From the NCBI GenBank assembly GCA_947645675.1, contig CANSDP010000009.1, positions 1 through 64,000 of the forward strand: a stretch of DNA of 64,000 nt, written 5' to 3'. This DNA is from an uncultured Bacillota bacterium. Its GTDB lineage: Bacteria > Bacillota > Clostridia > Oscillospirales > Oscillospiraceae. The translations under genes and the position numbers were made by a program. Positions 35,479 to 45,107 of the stretch are shown here, piece after piece. The notes under the pieces are model-generated. The model was not told the DNA's origin and searched no databases. It worked only from the letters and a program-made list of their open reading frames with translations. Each line of letters starts with the position of its first letter. Positions within the stretch are counted from its first letter, which is position 1.

Positions 35479-36872
35479 TAAAATTCCGCGTTGCCCACGG
35501 TGCGGGGGTGGGGCAGGGTATCCCGGATGTTGTTGATGCCGGTGAGGTACATCACCATCCGCTCAAAGCCCATACCGAAGCCGGCGTGACGGCAGGAGCC
35601 GTACCGCCGCAGATCGCAGTACCACCAGTAGTCCTTGGGGTCCATGCCCAGCTCCTGGATGCGGCCCTCCAGAAGGTCCAGCCGCTCCTCGCGCTGGGAC
35701 CCGCCAATGATCTCCCCAATGGCGGGCACCAGGCAGTCGGCGGCGGCCACCGTCTTGCCGTCGTCGTTGAGGCGCATATAGAATGCCTTGATCTCCTTGG
35801 GGTAGTCGGTGACAAAGACGGGGCGCTGGAACACCTGCTCGGTGAGGTAGCGCTCATGCTCGGTCTGGAGGTCTACCCCCCACTCCACCTTGAAATCAAA
35901 TTTGTCGTTGTTCTTTTTGAGGATATCCACCGCCTCGGTGTAGCTCACCCGGCCGAAGTCGGAGGAGGCCACATGCTCCAGCCGCTCCTTGAGGCCCTTG
36001 TCCACAAAGGAGTTGAAGAAGGCGATCTCGTCAGGGCACTTCTCCAGCACGGTTTTGATAATATATTTAATCATAGCCTCGGCGGTGTCCATATAGTCGG
36101 CGAGGTCGGCGAAGGCCATCTCGGGCTCGATCATCCAGAACTCGGCGGCGTGGCGCTGGGTGTTGGAGTTCTCCGCCCGGAAGGTGGGGCCGAAAGTGTA
36201 CACGTTGCCGAAGGCCATGGCGAAGTTCTCGGCGTTGAGCTGGCCGGATACGGTGAGGCTGGTCTGCTTGCCGAAGAAATCCTTGGAGTAGTCGATCCTC
36301 CCATCCTCCGTCCGGGGCGGGTTGTTCAGGTCGATGGTGGTCACCTGGAACATCTCGCCGGCCCCCTCGCAGTCGGAGCCGGTGACGATGGGGGTGTGGA
36401 CATAGACAAAGCCCCGGTCCTGGAAGAAGCAGTGGACGGCATGGGCGGCCACGCTCCGCACCCGGAAGGCTGCGGAGAACAGGTTCGTTCTGGGCCGCAG
36501 GTGCTGGATGGTGCGCAGAAACTCCACGCTGTGGCGCTTCTTTTGCAGGGGGTAGTCAGGGGCCGAGGGGCCCTCCACGGCGACGGACACAGCCTTGACC
36601 TCCAGAGGCTGCTTGGCCCCAGGGGTAAGCACCACCTCGCCGGTCACGATCAGGGCGGCCCCCACGTTCTGGCCGGCGATCTCTTTGTAGTTATTCAGGG
36701 TGTTGGCGTCCATGACTACCTGGAGGTTTTTGAAGCAGGAGCCGTCGTTGAGCTCAATAAATCCAAAGGTTTTCATGTCCCGGATGGTCCGGGCCCAGCC
36801 CATCACGGTGACAGCCTGTCCGCCCAGACGCTCCTGATCGGCAAAGATGGCGGCGATGGTTGTGCGTTTCAT
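35478..36872 (-). CDS. asnS: Asparaginyl-tRNA synthetase
   Basis: A 464-residue class II enzyme charging tRNA-Asn. There is an N-terminal OB-fold ([21 protein letters not shown]) and the class II core with [21 protein letters not shown] (motif 2) and [15 protein letters not shown] (motif 3). [14 protein letters not shown] is typical of AsnRS. ATG 36872 with GAGAGG is preferred over in-frame upstream ATGs. Full length. Confidence 0.95.
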   Translation of the reverse strand: MKRTTIAAIFADQERLGGQAVTVMGWARTIRDMKTFGFIELNDGSCFKNLQVVMDANTLNNYKEIAGQNVGAALIVTGEVVLTPGAKQPLEVKAVSVAVEGPSAPDYPLQKKRHSVEFLRTIQHLRPRTNLFSAAFRVRSVAAHAVHCFFQDRGFVYVHTPIVTGSDCEGAGEMFQVTTIDLNNPPRTEDGRIDYSKDFFGKQTSLTVSGQLNAENFAMAFGNVYTFGPTFRAENSNTQRHAAEFWMIEPEMAFADLADYMDTAEAMIKYIIKTVLEKCPDEIAFFNSFVDKGLKERLEHVASSDFGRVSYTEAVDILKKNNDKFDFKVEWGVDLQTEHERYLTEQVFQRPVFVTDYPKEIKAFYMRLNDDGKTVAAADCLVPAIGEIIGGSQREERLDLLEGRIQELGMDPKDYWWYCDLRRYGSCRHAGFGMGFERMVMYLTGINNIRDTLPHPRTVGNAEF

Positions 36873-37003
36873 TTTGATCCTCTCCATATTTCGCGTATTT
36901 TCCAAACCTTCCGGTTATGAATTCAGTTTTCTATTATAATGTTTTTCCAGCCGCTTGGCAAGCCCTCTTCACAGGAATTTGACAAAGAAAGAGAGGGTTG
37001 CCC

Positions 37004-37032
37004 TTTACAGCCGGAATCCGGTATGTTATAAT
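37004..37032 (+). promoter_or_regulatory. Promoter of the hybrid kinase operon
   Basis: TTTACA 37004-37009, 17-bp spacer, TATAAT 37027-37032. It gives a leader of about 100 bases before ATG 37136. Confidence 0.7.
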
Positions 37033-37135
37033 GTACGCTGGTATAAGTATTGACAGTTATTCTTCAGAGCCGTTCCGTTGAACGCGCTGGCCCGGCAAAG
37101 CGGACCGGGTCGGGATACGGAGGTGAATATATCAT

Positions 37136-39679
37136 ATGCGCCACATCAAAAACAGCGCCCGCGGCAGCTGGCAGATTCTCTGGCTGCTCCTGCTGCTGGT
37201 CGGGCTGGCCAGCTTCGGTCTTGTGAACAGCCGGAATCTGCTTTTGAACAACGCCCGCACGCTGGGCTCCAACCTGGTCTCCAGCTATTCCAATGACGAG
37301 GACAGCCAGCTCCACGAATACGACCGCATTCTCACCATGGCGATGTACTACCTTGAGGACATGGGCAGCGAGGGTGTGGACAACACGCGGTTCCGTGAGT
37401 GGCTGACGGACTATTTCAGCAAGAGCGCCTCCCTGCTCCAGACCGACAGTCTGGATATCTACGCCGTGCTGGACGGACAGGTCATCTCCGCCGGCGGAAT
37501 CCGGGACGCAGACTATGACTATGAGAGCCAGTCCTGGTACCAGCTGGCCATGGATGCCCAGGGAAAGGTGATTTTTACCGACGCCTATGCCAGCGACCTT
37601 TACGGCGGACAGCCGGTGGTCACGGTAGCGGTCTCCGCCGCCGGAAGCCCCAATGCCATCGCCTTTGACGTGCCGGTAAGCAGCTTCCGGGCGGGCCACA
37701 CCGTCCAGGACCTGCCCGAGGGGGGCGCCTATTATGTTCTGGATACCCAGGGCTTCCTGCTCTACTATAACATCCCCTTCACCGCCACCGAGGAGGAACT
37801 TCAGGTCTATACCGAGGACCTGTTCAACCGGATCAACCGGGGCGAGCTGGACGGCGAGGACAACGAGATTGTCGGAATGCAGAGGCTCAAGCGGGGACTG
37901 TATTATCAGCACGCCGCCAACGGCTGGCTGTGTATCCTCACCGTCCCCTATCAGACCCTTTTACAGGGCGTACAGGACATTTTGATCTGGTACGTCCTGG
38001 GTCTGGGCCTGTTTCTGGCCGTGGCCTTCGGTATGTGGCTGCGGGACCGCAGGCTCAGCCACAAGGCTCAGCGGGCCGCCGAGACGGTCCAGGTGCTGGG
38101 CAATATGTACTATGCCCTGTACCGGATCAATGTGGTGAACGGAACCTATGAAATGGCCACGGGCTCTGACCTGGTCCAACAGGAGCTGGCCAGCCCGACG
38201 GGAGACTACAGCGACCTGATGCGGGCCATTATCTCCAGCCTGGACGAGTGGACCGGAGCCGACTTTTCCGAAAGCTTCTCTCTGGATCGCGTCCGTCAGC
38301 TGGTGGAACAGCAGGTGGGCGACTACGGCGGCGAATTTCTCCGTAATATCAACGGCGAACAGCGCTGGATCAGCGTCCGTCTGCTCACCGACGCCCAGGA
38401 GATCCCCAACGAGGCCGTTCTCTGCTTCCGCGATGTGGAGAAGGAGAAGGAGGAACAGCAGCAGCAGGTCCGCCTGCTCAAGGGGGCCCTGTCCGCCGCC
38501 GAGCAGAGCGAGCGTTCTCAGAAGCAGTTCTTCTCCGTCATGAGCCACGACATGCGCACCCCCCTGAACATCATCATCGGTATGACCAATCTGGCCCTCC
38601 AGCCCGACTGCGAAATCAATAAAATTCGGGACTACCTCAACAAAATCGGCGGGGCGAGCCAGCAGCTGCTCGCCCTGATTAACGACCTTCTGGAAATTTC
38701 CCGTCTGGAGCAGGGAAACATCTCCATGGAGATCAAGTCCTTCGACCTCCAGGATTCCATGGAAACCTGGGCCTCCCCGTTCCTGACTCAGGCTACGGCC
38801 GATGGAAAGACCTTCTCCCTGTCCATCGACATCAAGGACCGGAATATCAAGGGCGACCCCGCCCGGCTGGGCCAGGTCATCAACAACCTGGTGTCCAACG
38901 CCATGAAGTTTACCCGGGCCGGAGACAGCATCACCGTCACCCTGCGCCAGATGGACGAGGGCCGGCGGAACAACTATCTCTTCACTGTGGCGGACACCGG
39001 CGCCGGTATGTCCGAGGACTTCCTGCCCAAGCTTTTCGAGCCCTATGAGCGGGAGGTTCGGTTCGGTGCGAAGACCGTTATGGGGACGGGGCTGGGTATG
39101 CCCATTGTGAAAAACCTGGTCAGCCGCATGGGCGGACAGATCACGGTAAACAGCGCCCTGGGCAAGGGCACCACCTTCTCCGTCACCCTGCCCTTCGACG
39201 TGGGGGAGGCCCCCCAGCCCGCTGCGGAAACCCTGCCCACCGCTCAGGTTCAGCTGGCAAACCGGCAGATTCTGCTGGCCGAGGACAATTTCCTCAACAT
39301 GGAGATCGCCACCGAGCTGCTCCAGATACGGGGGGCCAAGGTAACCCCGGCGGAAAATGGCCGGGAGGCCCTGGAGGCCTTTCAGAACGCCCCCCAATTC
39401 TTCTTTGACGCTATTTTGATGGATATGCAGATGCCCGAGATGGACGGCTGCCAGGCCGCGGAGGCCATTCGGGCCCTGGACCGCCCCGACGCCGGAAGCA
39501 CACCCATCATCGCGCTGACCGCCAACGCCTTCGCGGAGGACATCAGCCGCACCGCCCAGGCGGGCATGAACGCCCACTTGGCAAAGCCCATTCATATTGA
39601 ACAGCTCTGCGCGGTATTGACCAAGCTGATGTCTGAGCAGGACGAGGCCCGCGGAAAGAAACCAACGGAAGGGAAGTAA
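37136..39679 (+). CDS. Hybrid sensor histidine kinase with extracellular Cache-like sensor
   Basis: An 847-residue membrane kinase. TM1 is about residues 13-30 (LLLLLVGLASFGLVN), an extracellular Cache-like sensor spans about 35-275, and TM2 is about 280-300. A PAS-like segment and coiled coil lead to HisKA with H471 (SHDMRTPLNII), then HATPase with NNLVSNAMKFT and DTGAGM. A C-terminal receiver has phospho-acceptor D763 (LMDMQMPEMDG). GGAGG precedes ATG 37136. It probably passes phosphate to the HPt and HD-GYP proteins encoded next. Ligand unknown. Confidence 0.93.
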   Translation: MRHIKNSARGSWQILWLLLLLVGLASFGLVNSRNLLLNNARTLGSNLVSSYSNDEDSQLHEYDRILTMAMYYLEDMGSEGVDNTRFREWLTDYFSKSASLLQTDSLDIYAVLDGQVISAGGIRDADYDYESQSWYQLAMDAQGKVIFTDAYASDLYGGQPVVTVAVSAAGSPNAIAFDVPVSSFRAGHTVQDLPEGGAYYVLDTQGFLLYYNIPFTATEEELQVYTEDLFNRINRGELDGEDNEIVGMQRLKRGLYYQHAANGWLCILTVPYQTLLQGVQDILIWYVLGLGLFLAVAFGMWLRDRRLSHKAQRAAETVQVLGNMYYALYRINVVNGTYEMATGSDLVQQELASPTGDYSDLMRAIISSLDEWTGADFSESFSLDRVRQLVEQQVGDYGGEFLRNINGEQRWISVRLLTDAQEIPNEAVLCFRDVEKEKEEQQQQVRLLKGALSAAEQSERSQKQFFSVMSHDMRTPLNIIIGMTNLALQPDCEINKIRDYLNKIGGASQQLLALINDLLEISRLEQGNISMEIKSFDLQDSMETWASPFLTQATADGKTFSLSIDIKDRNIKGDPARLGQVINNLVSNAMKFTRAGDSITVTLRQMDEGRRNNYLFTVADTGAGMSEDFLPKLFEPYEREVRFGAKTVMGTGLGMPIVKNLVSRMGGQITVNSALGKGTTFSVTLPFDVGEAPQPAAETLPTAQVQLANRQILLAEDNFLNMEIATELLQIRGAKVTPAENGREALEAFQNAPQFFFDAILMDMQMPEMDGCQAAEAIRALDRPDAGSTPIIALTANAFAEDISRTAQAGMNAHLAKPIHIEQLCAVLTKLMSEQDEARGKKPTEGK

Positions 39680-39684
39680 CGATC

Positions 39685-41211
39685 TTGGTTCCAAGTGATA
39701 AACAGCGATACACCATTCTGGTCGCCGACGACTCAGAAATGAACCGTTCCATCCTCCGCTCCATGCTGGAGGAGTCCTACGACATCATTGAGGCGGAGGA
39801 TGGACTTCAGGCGGTGGCCCTGCTCCAGCAGATGGAGCAGGAGATTTCCCTGGTTCTTCTGGACATTGTGATGCCCAACATGGACGGCTTCGACGTGCTG
39901 TCCGCGATGAACAAGTACGAATGGATCACCAGCGTGCCCGTCATCATGATCTCGGCGGAGAACACCCGGGAGTTTATTGAGCGGGCCTATGACATGGGGG
40001 TTACCGACTACATCAGCCGCCCCTTTGACATGATGGTGGTCCGCCGCCGTGTCATCAACACCCTGATGCTCTACGCCAAGCAGCGCCGCCTGGCCAATAT
40101 GGTCAATGAGCAGATCTATCAGAAGGAGAAGGTCAACAATCTGATGATCTCCATCCTCAGCCACATTGTGGAATTCCGCAATGAGGAGAGCGGCCTGCAC
40201 GTCCTGCACATCCAGACCATGACCGAGCTGCTTTTGAAGAGTCTGATGCGCAAAACCGACAAATACAAGCTGGACCGGGAGACCATCAACCTGATCAGCA
40301 ACGCCTCCACCCTCCACGACGTGGGCAAGATCGGCATTCCCGTCGAGATCCTGAACAAACCGGGCAAGTTTACCCCCGAGGAATTCGCCGTTATGAAGGG
40401 CCACTCCCAGATGGGCGCGGATATGATGAAGGAGGTCCCCTTCCAGGACGAACCGCTGGTGAAATACGCCTATGAGATCTGCCGCTGGCACCATGAGCGG
40501 TACGACGGACGGGGCTATCCCGACGGCCTGGTGGGGGAGGATATCCCCATTTCCGCCCAGGTGGTCGCTTTGGCCGACGTGTACGACGCCCTGACCAGCG
40601 AGCGTGTCTATAAGCCCGCCCACTCCCACGAAAAGGCCCTGGCCATGATCCTCAACGGCGAGTGCGGCACCTTCCAGCCCCTGCTTCTGGAGTGCCTGGT
40701 GGAGAGCAGCGACATCATCCAGCGGGAGATGGCGGTGGACACCGTGGCCCGCGGCGATCAGCGGATCATCGAAAACACCGCCACCGAGCTGGCCCAGTAT
40801 GAGGAGCTGTCCAGCGCCGATCGCACCCTCCACATTCTGGAGTATGAGCGGAGCAAATACCGCTTCTTTATGGACATGTCCAAGGACATTCTGTTTGAGT
40901 ATACCTGCGATCCCCCCATGCTCGCCCTCTCCCCCTGGGGCGCGCGGCGGCTGGGACTGGAAGAGAGCATTGTGGACCCCCATGTCGGCGGCCGGCTCCA
41001 GGACCAGGTCGGCCCCCAGGAGCTGAGTGATCTTTTGCGGCACACCACCCCGGAGGAGCCCATTGTGGAATACCGCTGTCAGGCCCGTCTGGATGGGCAA
41101 ATCCGGCCCGTCCTCATCACCAGCCAGGCCATGTGGTCCTCGGACGAGCCGCCCCAGTATACTGGCGCAATCGGAAAGGTCGCCGAGTGTGAAGAGGAGG
41201 ATGCGTTATGA
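39685..41211 (+). CDS. Response regulator with HD-GYP domain
   Basis: A 508-residue protein. The N-terminal receiver has D60 (LVLLDIVMPNMDG). The HD-GYP-type domain keeps H211-D212 (TLHDVGKIG), the H269-H270 pair and the GYP triplet in DGRGYPDG (277-279), so it is likely an active cyclic di-GMP phosphodiesterase. The last ~110 residues resemble a PAS-type unit. Translation starts at TTG 39685, five bases after the kinase stop, behind AAGGGA. No ATG fits the receiver start. It would lower c-di-GMP in response to the upstream kinase. Confidence 0.9.
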   Translation: MVPSDKQRYTILVADDSEMNRSILRSMLEESYDIIEAEDGLQAVALLQQMEQEISLVLLDIVMPNMDGFDVLSAMNKYEWITSVPVIMISAENTREFIERAYDMGVTDYISRPFDMMVVRRRVINTLMLYAKQRRLANMVNEQIYQKEKVNNLMISILSHIVEFRNEESGLHVLHIQTMTELLLKSLMRKTDKYKLDRETINLISNASTLHDVGKIGIPVEILNKPGKFTPEEFAVMKGHSQMGADMMKEVPFQDEPLVKYAYEICRWHHERYDGRGYPDGLVGEDIPISAQVVALADVYDALTSERVYKPAHSHEKALAMILNGECGTFQPLLLECLVESSDIIQREMAVDTVARGDQRIIENTATELAQYEELSSADRTLHILEYERSKYRFFMDMSKDILFEYTCDPPMLALSPWGARRLGLEESIVDPHVGGRLQDQVGPQELSDLLRHTTPEEPIVEYRCQARLDGQIRPVLITSQAMWSSDEPPQYTGAIGKVAECEEEDAL

Positions 41212-41561
41212 CGCTGAAAGACTGCTATTTCGCCCTGGAGGGCGACTATGAGGAGGTCGTGGGCCGGCTGTACAGCGAGGCCCTGGTTCAGAAGTTCGCG
41301 GTCAAGTTCCTGGCCGACAAATCCTTTCAGCTTCTGGACGAGTCCTTGAAGGCGGGCAGCTATGAGGAGGCCTTCCGGGCCGCCCACACCCTGAAGGGCG
41401 TATCCCAGAACCTGAGCTTCACCAAGCTGTACCGCTCCAGCCATGAGATCACCGAGGCTCTGCGGGACAAAAGCTATGACAAGGCCGCCCAGCTGTTCAC
41501 CAAGGTAGAGGCGGACTATCTCCAGACCGTGGCCGCCATTCAGGCGTTCCAGGGGACATAA
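41208..41561 (+). CDS. Histidine phosphotransfer (HPt) protein
   Basis: A 117-residue four-helix HPt domain; phospho-accepting H60 is in AAHTLKGVSQNL. The start overlaps the previous stop (ATGA). It can shuttle phosphate between the hybrid kinase receiver and the HD-GYP regulator. Last gene of the three-gene operon, followed by a terminator. Confidence 0.9.
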   Translation: MTLKDCYFALEGDYEEVVGRLYSEALVQKFAVKFLADKSFQLLDESLKAGSYEEAFRAAHTLKGVSQNLSFTKLYRSSHEITEALRDKSYDKAAQLFTKVEADYLQTVAAIQAFQGT

Positions 41562-41569
41562 AAATTTTT

Positions 41570-41602
41570 AGCCCGTTTCCAGTTGGAAGCGGGTTTTCTT
41601 TT
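41570..41602 (+). terminator. Terminator of the phosphorelay operon
   Basis: CCCGTTTCC / GGAAGCGGG stem, four-base loop, then TTTTCTTTTG. Confidence 0.85.
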
Positions 41603-41662
41603 GTTGAAAGAATTTCCCGCCTGTGCTAAAATAGGGAAAAACACAGGAGAGGAAGTCGAGCC

Positions 41663-42502
41663 ATGCGAACCATTTCCGCCGCCCAAATCACCGGGACGGT
41701 CGCCCGGCTGTGCGTCCAGGCCAACACCCGTCTGCCCGGCGACGTGTCCGCCGCCCTGAAGGCCTGCCGCCGGTCCGAGCCCTGGCCCCTGGCCCAGGAG
41801 ACCCTGGGCCTTCTGGAGGACAACCTTTCCCTGGCCCGGGAGCGGGATCTGCCCATCTGTCAGGACACGGGGATGGCCTGCGTCTTTGTGGAGCTGGGCC
41901 AGGAGGTCCACATTGACGGGGGCTTCGAGGAGGCCATCCACCAGGGGGTCCGGCAGGGGTACACAGAGGGCTATCTGCGCAAATCCATCGTGTCCGACCC
42001 CCTGCGGAGGGTCAACACAGAGGACAACACCCCGGCCTCCATTACTGTCCGTATTGTCCCCGGGGACCGCTGCACCCTCACTGTGGCTCCCAAGGGCTTT
42101 GGCTCGGAGAATATGAGCCGGCTGGCTATGCTCAAGCCCGCCGACGGGGTGGAGGGCGTGAAGAGGTTCGTGGTGGACACCGTCCGGCTGGCCGGACCCA
42201 ACCCCTGTCCCCCCACCGTGCTGGGCATCGGTATCGGCGGCTCCTTCGACAAGGTGGCCGCTCTGGCCAAGCACGCCCTGCTCCGCCCTCTGGACGAGAA
42301 GAACCCCGACCCCTTCTACGCCGCCCTGGAGGCGGAGCTGCTGGAGGAGATCAACGCCCTGGGCATCGGCCCCCAGGGCTTCGGCGGCAGGACCACCTGC
42401 CTGGGACTGGCTATCGAGACCGCCCCCACCCACGTGGCCGGCCTGCCTGTGGCGGTGAACGTGAGCTGTCACGTCACCAGAAGAGCGACGGAGGTGCTGT
42501 GA
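41663..42502 (+). CDS. Class I fumarate hydratase (or tartrate dehydratase) alpha subunit
   Basis: A 279-residue [4Fe-4S] hydratase subunit that with the beta subunit interconverts fumarate and malate. The cluster-binding cysteines are in LPICQDTGM, AGPNPCPPTVLG and GGRTTCLGLAI. The split alpha/beta arrangement is common in anaerobes and archaea. The L-tartrate enzyme has the same fold, so the substrate is not fixed. GGAGAGG precedes ATG 41663. Confidence 0.9.
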   Translation: MRTISAAQITGTVARLCVQANTRLPGDVSAALKACRRSEPWPLAQETLGLLEDNLSLARERDLPICQDTGMACVFVELGQEVHIDGGFEEAIHQGVRQGYTEGYLRKSIVSDPLRRVNTEDNTPASITVRIVPGDRCTLTVAPKGFGSENMSRLAMLKPADGVEGVKRFVVDTVRLAGPNPCPPTVLGIGIGGSFDKVAALAKHALLRPLDEKNPDPFYAALEAELLEEINALGIGPQGFGGRTTCLGLAIETAPTHVAGLPVAVNVSCHVTRRATEVL

Positions 42503-42503
42503 G

Positions 42504-43133
42504 ATGGCCGGATACATGGTCTGCTGGCCCCAGGACCGGTGGAAGGAAATAAAAAAGGCGGGGGACGCCGGCCCCATCAAGGTGGTCTATGGCAGTATCC
42601 ACGCCAGGATGCCCACCATCGCCTCCGTCAAGGTGGGGGACGTGGTGTTTCCGGTTACTTACATGCAGAAGCACCTGTATGTGCTGGCCCGTCTGCCTGT
42701 CACCCACCGGGAGCGCGCCTTCGACTACTGTATGCGGGAGCTGGGAAGCCAGCACGGCGCCCTCATCCCCGAGGGCATTGTGGTAAAGCAGACCGAGACC
42801 TTTTATTGGAGCTGGGACTGTAAAAGCTACAACTGCGCTGAGGGCGTTCCAGAGGGACTTCAGGTCGTTACCCAGGAGGAAAAACCCCATCTGGAACATC
42901 AAAATCCCTTCAACTGCTGCTCCCAGTGGGCGGTGTGGGGGGAGGAGGGCTCCTCCATCGAGCCCCGCCAGCTCCCCGACGAGGTCCTGCCCGAGCTGCG
43001 CTTTGGCTATCCCAAAAGCAAGGAGAAACCCCTGAAATTCACCCCCAACGGCAGCGTGCTGTCCAGCAGCCTCACCGCCACCCGGCGGATGAGCGAGGAG
43101 ACGCTGGAGATTTTCGAGGATTTATTCCGGTAA
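42504..43133 (+). CDS. Unknown protein between fumarase subunit genes
   Basis: A 209-residue soluble protein. ATG 42504 comes one base after the alpha-subunit stop, so translation is probably coupled. The N-terminus MAGYMVCWPQDRWKEIKKAG and the VKVGDVVFPVTYMQKHLYVL segment suggest a PUA/EVE-like beta fold, but this is weak. Cysteines cluster at WSWDCKSYNCAEG and QNPFNCCSQW. No known catalytic motif. Its position splits an obligate heteromer's genes, implying an acquired or functionally linked gene. Confidence 0.7.
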   Translation: MAGYMVCWPQDRWKEIKKAGDAGPIKVVYGSIHARMPTIASVKVGDVVFPVTYMQKHLYVLARLPVTHRERAFDYCMRELGSQHGALIPEGIVVKQTETFYWSWDCKSYNCAEGVPEGLQVVTQEEKPHLEHQNPFNCCSQWAVWGEEGSSIEPRQLPDEVLPELRFGYPKSKEKPLKFTPNGSVLSSSLTATRRMSEETLEIFEDLFR

Positions 43134-43146
43134 GGGAGGATTTACC

Positions 43147-43707
43147 ATGCAATATAAACTGACCACTCCCGTCACCCGGGAGGATTTGGCCCCTTTGAAG
43201 GCGGGGGACACGGTGCTGCTGTCCGGGGTGGTGTACACCGCCCGGGACGCCGCCCACAAGCGGATGATGGAGCTGCTGGACCAGGGAAAGCCCCTGCCCT
43301 TCCCGGTGGAGGGCTCGGCGCTGTACTACGTGGGTCCCACCCCGGAGCGTCCGGGGGAGGTGATCGGCTCCGCCGGGCCCACCACCAGCGGGCGGATGGA
43401 CGCCTACTCCCCCCGGCTGCTGGACCTGGGCCAGGCCATTATGATCGGCAAGGGAGCCCGAAACGGGGCCGTCAAGGAGGCCGTTGTGAGGAATGGCGGG
43501 GTCTATCTGGCGGCGTTAGGGGGCGCGGGAGCCCTGATGTCGGCCAGCGTCAAGGCTCTGGAGGTCATCTGCTGGGAGGACCTGGGCTGTGAGGCGGTGC
43601 GCCGCCTGGAGGTGGAGGATATGCCTCTCACCGTCATTCTGGACTCCCACGGCGGCGACCTCTATGAGAGCGGCCCGGCGGCATACCTGAGCCGTCAGGA
43701 GAGCTGA
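43147..43707 (+). CDS. Class I fumarate hydratase (or tartrate dehydratase) beta subunit
   Basis: A 186-residue partner of the alpha subunit, forming the swivelling substrate-binding domain. Diagnostic segments are LLSGVVYTARDAAHKRM, YVGPTPERPGEVIGSAGPTT, SGRMDAYSP and MIGKGARNG. GGGAGG precedes ATG 43147. Complete. Confidence 0.92.
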   Translation: MQYKLTTPVTREDLAPLKAGDTVLLSGVVYTARDAAHKRMMELLDQGKPLPFPVEGSALYYVGPTPERPGEVIGSAGPTTSGRMDAYSPRLLDLGQAIMIGKGARNGAVKEAVVRNGGVYLAALGGAGALMSASVKALEVICWEDLGCEAVRRLEVEDMPLTVILDSHGGDLYESGPAAYLSRQES

Positions 43708-43710
43708 CCA

Positions 43711-43821
43711 AACAGGCTCCCTCCCCGAGGGAGCTGTCGCCGCCGCAGGCGGTGACTGAGGGAGTCTTTCGCGGCTCCCCGCTTGCCCCGCAAACGACGC
43801 CCCCCTCCCTGGGGAGCTTTA
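43711..43821. repeat. Second-family interspersed palindromic element
   Basis: GGCTCCCTCCCCGAGGGAGC hairpin (43715-43734), then GTCGCCGCC gca GGCGGTGAC, then TGAGGGAGTC and a closing CCCTCCCTGGGGAGCTT. I know this CTCCCT...GAGGGAG class from related gut Clostridia. It sits between the fumarase and immunity-like gene groups; a fragment (TCTCAGAGGGAGCC) is at 3969-3982. Confidence 0.65.
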
Positions 43822-43833
43822 GGAGGAACATGT

Positions 43834-45102
43834 ATGAGCATCGGGTTGACCTTTACCGGGCGGATCGAGGGCCCGGCCGTCCTAGCGGAGGCGGCGAAAA
43901 TTCTCGCGGAGCAGCAGGGCTGTTCTCTCAGCGTCAACCGGACCGGCCTGCGGCTGGAGCTGTGCCCTCTGGGCGGGCAGCTGAACGTGCTCTGGAGGCC
44001 GGGAGAGGCCCCGGAGGACCCCTGGCTGGTCCGGGGGGAGTGCGTCTCCACCCCCGCCGGGGCGGGGCTTCACCGGGCGGCGGTGGAGCTGCTGGACGGC
44101 CTGCCCATCCGGAGGCTGGCGGTGGAGGACGAGACCGGCTTCTTCCGCCACCGGGATTTTCAGCGGATGAAGGAGGAGCACTTCTACCCCTGGCTCAGGA
44201 CCCTGGTGGAGGTATGTGCCCAAGAGAGCGTCAAGGGGGTGTCCGGGATGCAGCTGTGCTGGGACCTGGAGCAGTACGCCCCGGAGGACATCCCGGACAC
44301 GGTGGTCACCCCTATGGGCCGCTTCCGCCTCGGCGAGCTGGCGGACATGGTGGAGCGGGACGGTATTGAGGTCCTGGCCGGGCGGTTCTTCCTGTGGAAC
44401 GGCCGAACTCAGGATGCCCGATTCTATCGCAACCGGGCCATCAACGCCCTGTGGGAACACTGCTGCTTCGCTCCCTCCTCCCGAAGTCAGGAGGACGAGG
44501 AGGTCAATGCCGCCATTCTGGACGACCTGGAGCGGGCGGCCAAGCTGGACCCCTCCCTGCCCCTGCCCCGGGCCTCCTATGAGGAGGTGTGCGCCCTGGC
44601 CGGGCGGGAGCCCGTCCTGCCCGAGGGCCCGGCGCTGGAGGAGGAATTTTCCCCCGGCTACCGCAAAGGCCCTGTGACCCACGCCCTGGGGGCGCTGCGC
44701 CTCACCCTCCCCGGCGGCTGCCTGTACCGCTGGGAGCAGTGGGACAGCGGCGGCGCTCATCTGTGGACCGACGGCGGCAGCGACAGCCCCGTCTGGCGGG
44801 TAAACGCCTATCACACCCGGGAGGGCGAGGCGCGGTTCACCGACAGCCTCGACACCCTCCACGGCGTGGAGGGCCGGGATCTGAAGGGCGGCGCTCTGCG
44901 CTGGGGCTGGAGGGAGGTCCAGGAGGACGGGGAAACCCTCTATCAGGCGGTGTGCGAGGTCATCGCCGGCCCCGCCCTGTACCTGCTCACCGCCACCTGC
45001 ACCGGCCCTGAGGGCCTGGGCCAGATTGCCCAGACCATCGAAGACATCTCCGTGGTGACCAACACCGCCCACAGAGAGACAATACAAACACAAAAGGAGT
45101 AA
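43834..45102 (+). CDS. Unknown protein, first of four-gene immunity-like cluster
   Basis: A 422-residue soluble protein starting at ATG 43834 behind TTAGGAGGAAC. The N-terminal ~330 residues are unrecognised, with GFFRHRDFQRMKEEHFYPWL and conserved-looking acidic stretches. The C-terminal ~100 residues (LTLPGGCLYRWEQWDSGGAH; YLLTATCTGPEG) resemble a small beta-sandwich. Five bases separate it from the DUF4261 gene. No signal peptide. Function unknown. Confidence 0.72.
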   Translation: MSIGLTFTGRIEGPAVLAEAAKILAEQQGCSLSVNRTGLRLELCPLGGQLNVLWRPGEAPEDPWLVRGECVSTPAGAGLHRAAVELLDGLPIRRLAVEDETGFFRHRDFQRMKEEHFYPWLRTLVEVCAQESVKGVSGMQLCWDLEQYAPEDIPDTVVTPMGRFRLGELADMVERDGIEVLAGRFFLWNGRTQDARFYRNRAINALWEHCCFAPSSRSQEDEEVNAAILDDLERAAKLDPSLPLPRASYEEVCALAGREPVLPEGPALEEEFSPGYRKGPVTHALGALRLTLPGGCLYRWEQWDSGGAHLWTDGGSDSPVWRVNAYHTREGEARFTDSLDTLHGVEGRDLKGGALRWGWREVQEDGETLYQAVCEVIAGPALYLLTATCTGPEGLGQIAQTIEDISVVTNTAHRETIQTQKE

Positions 45103-45107
45103 TCGTC

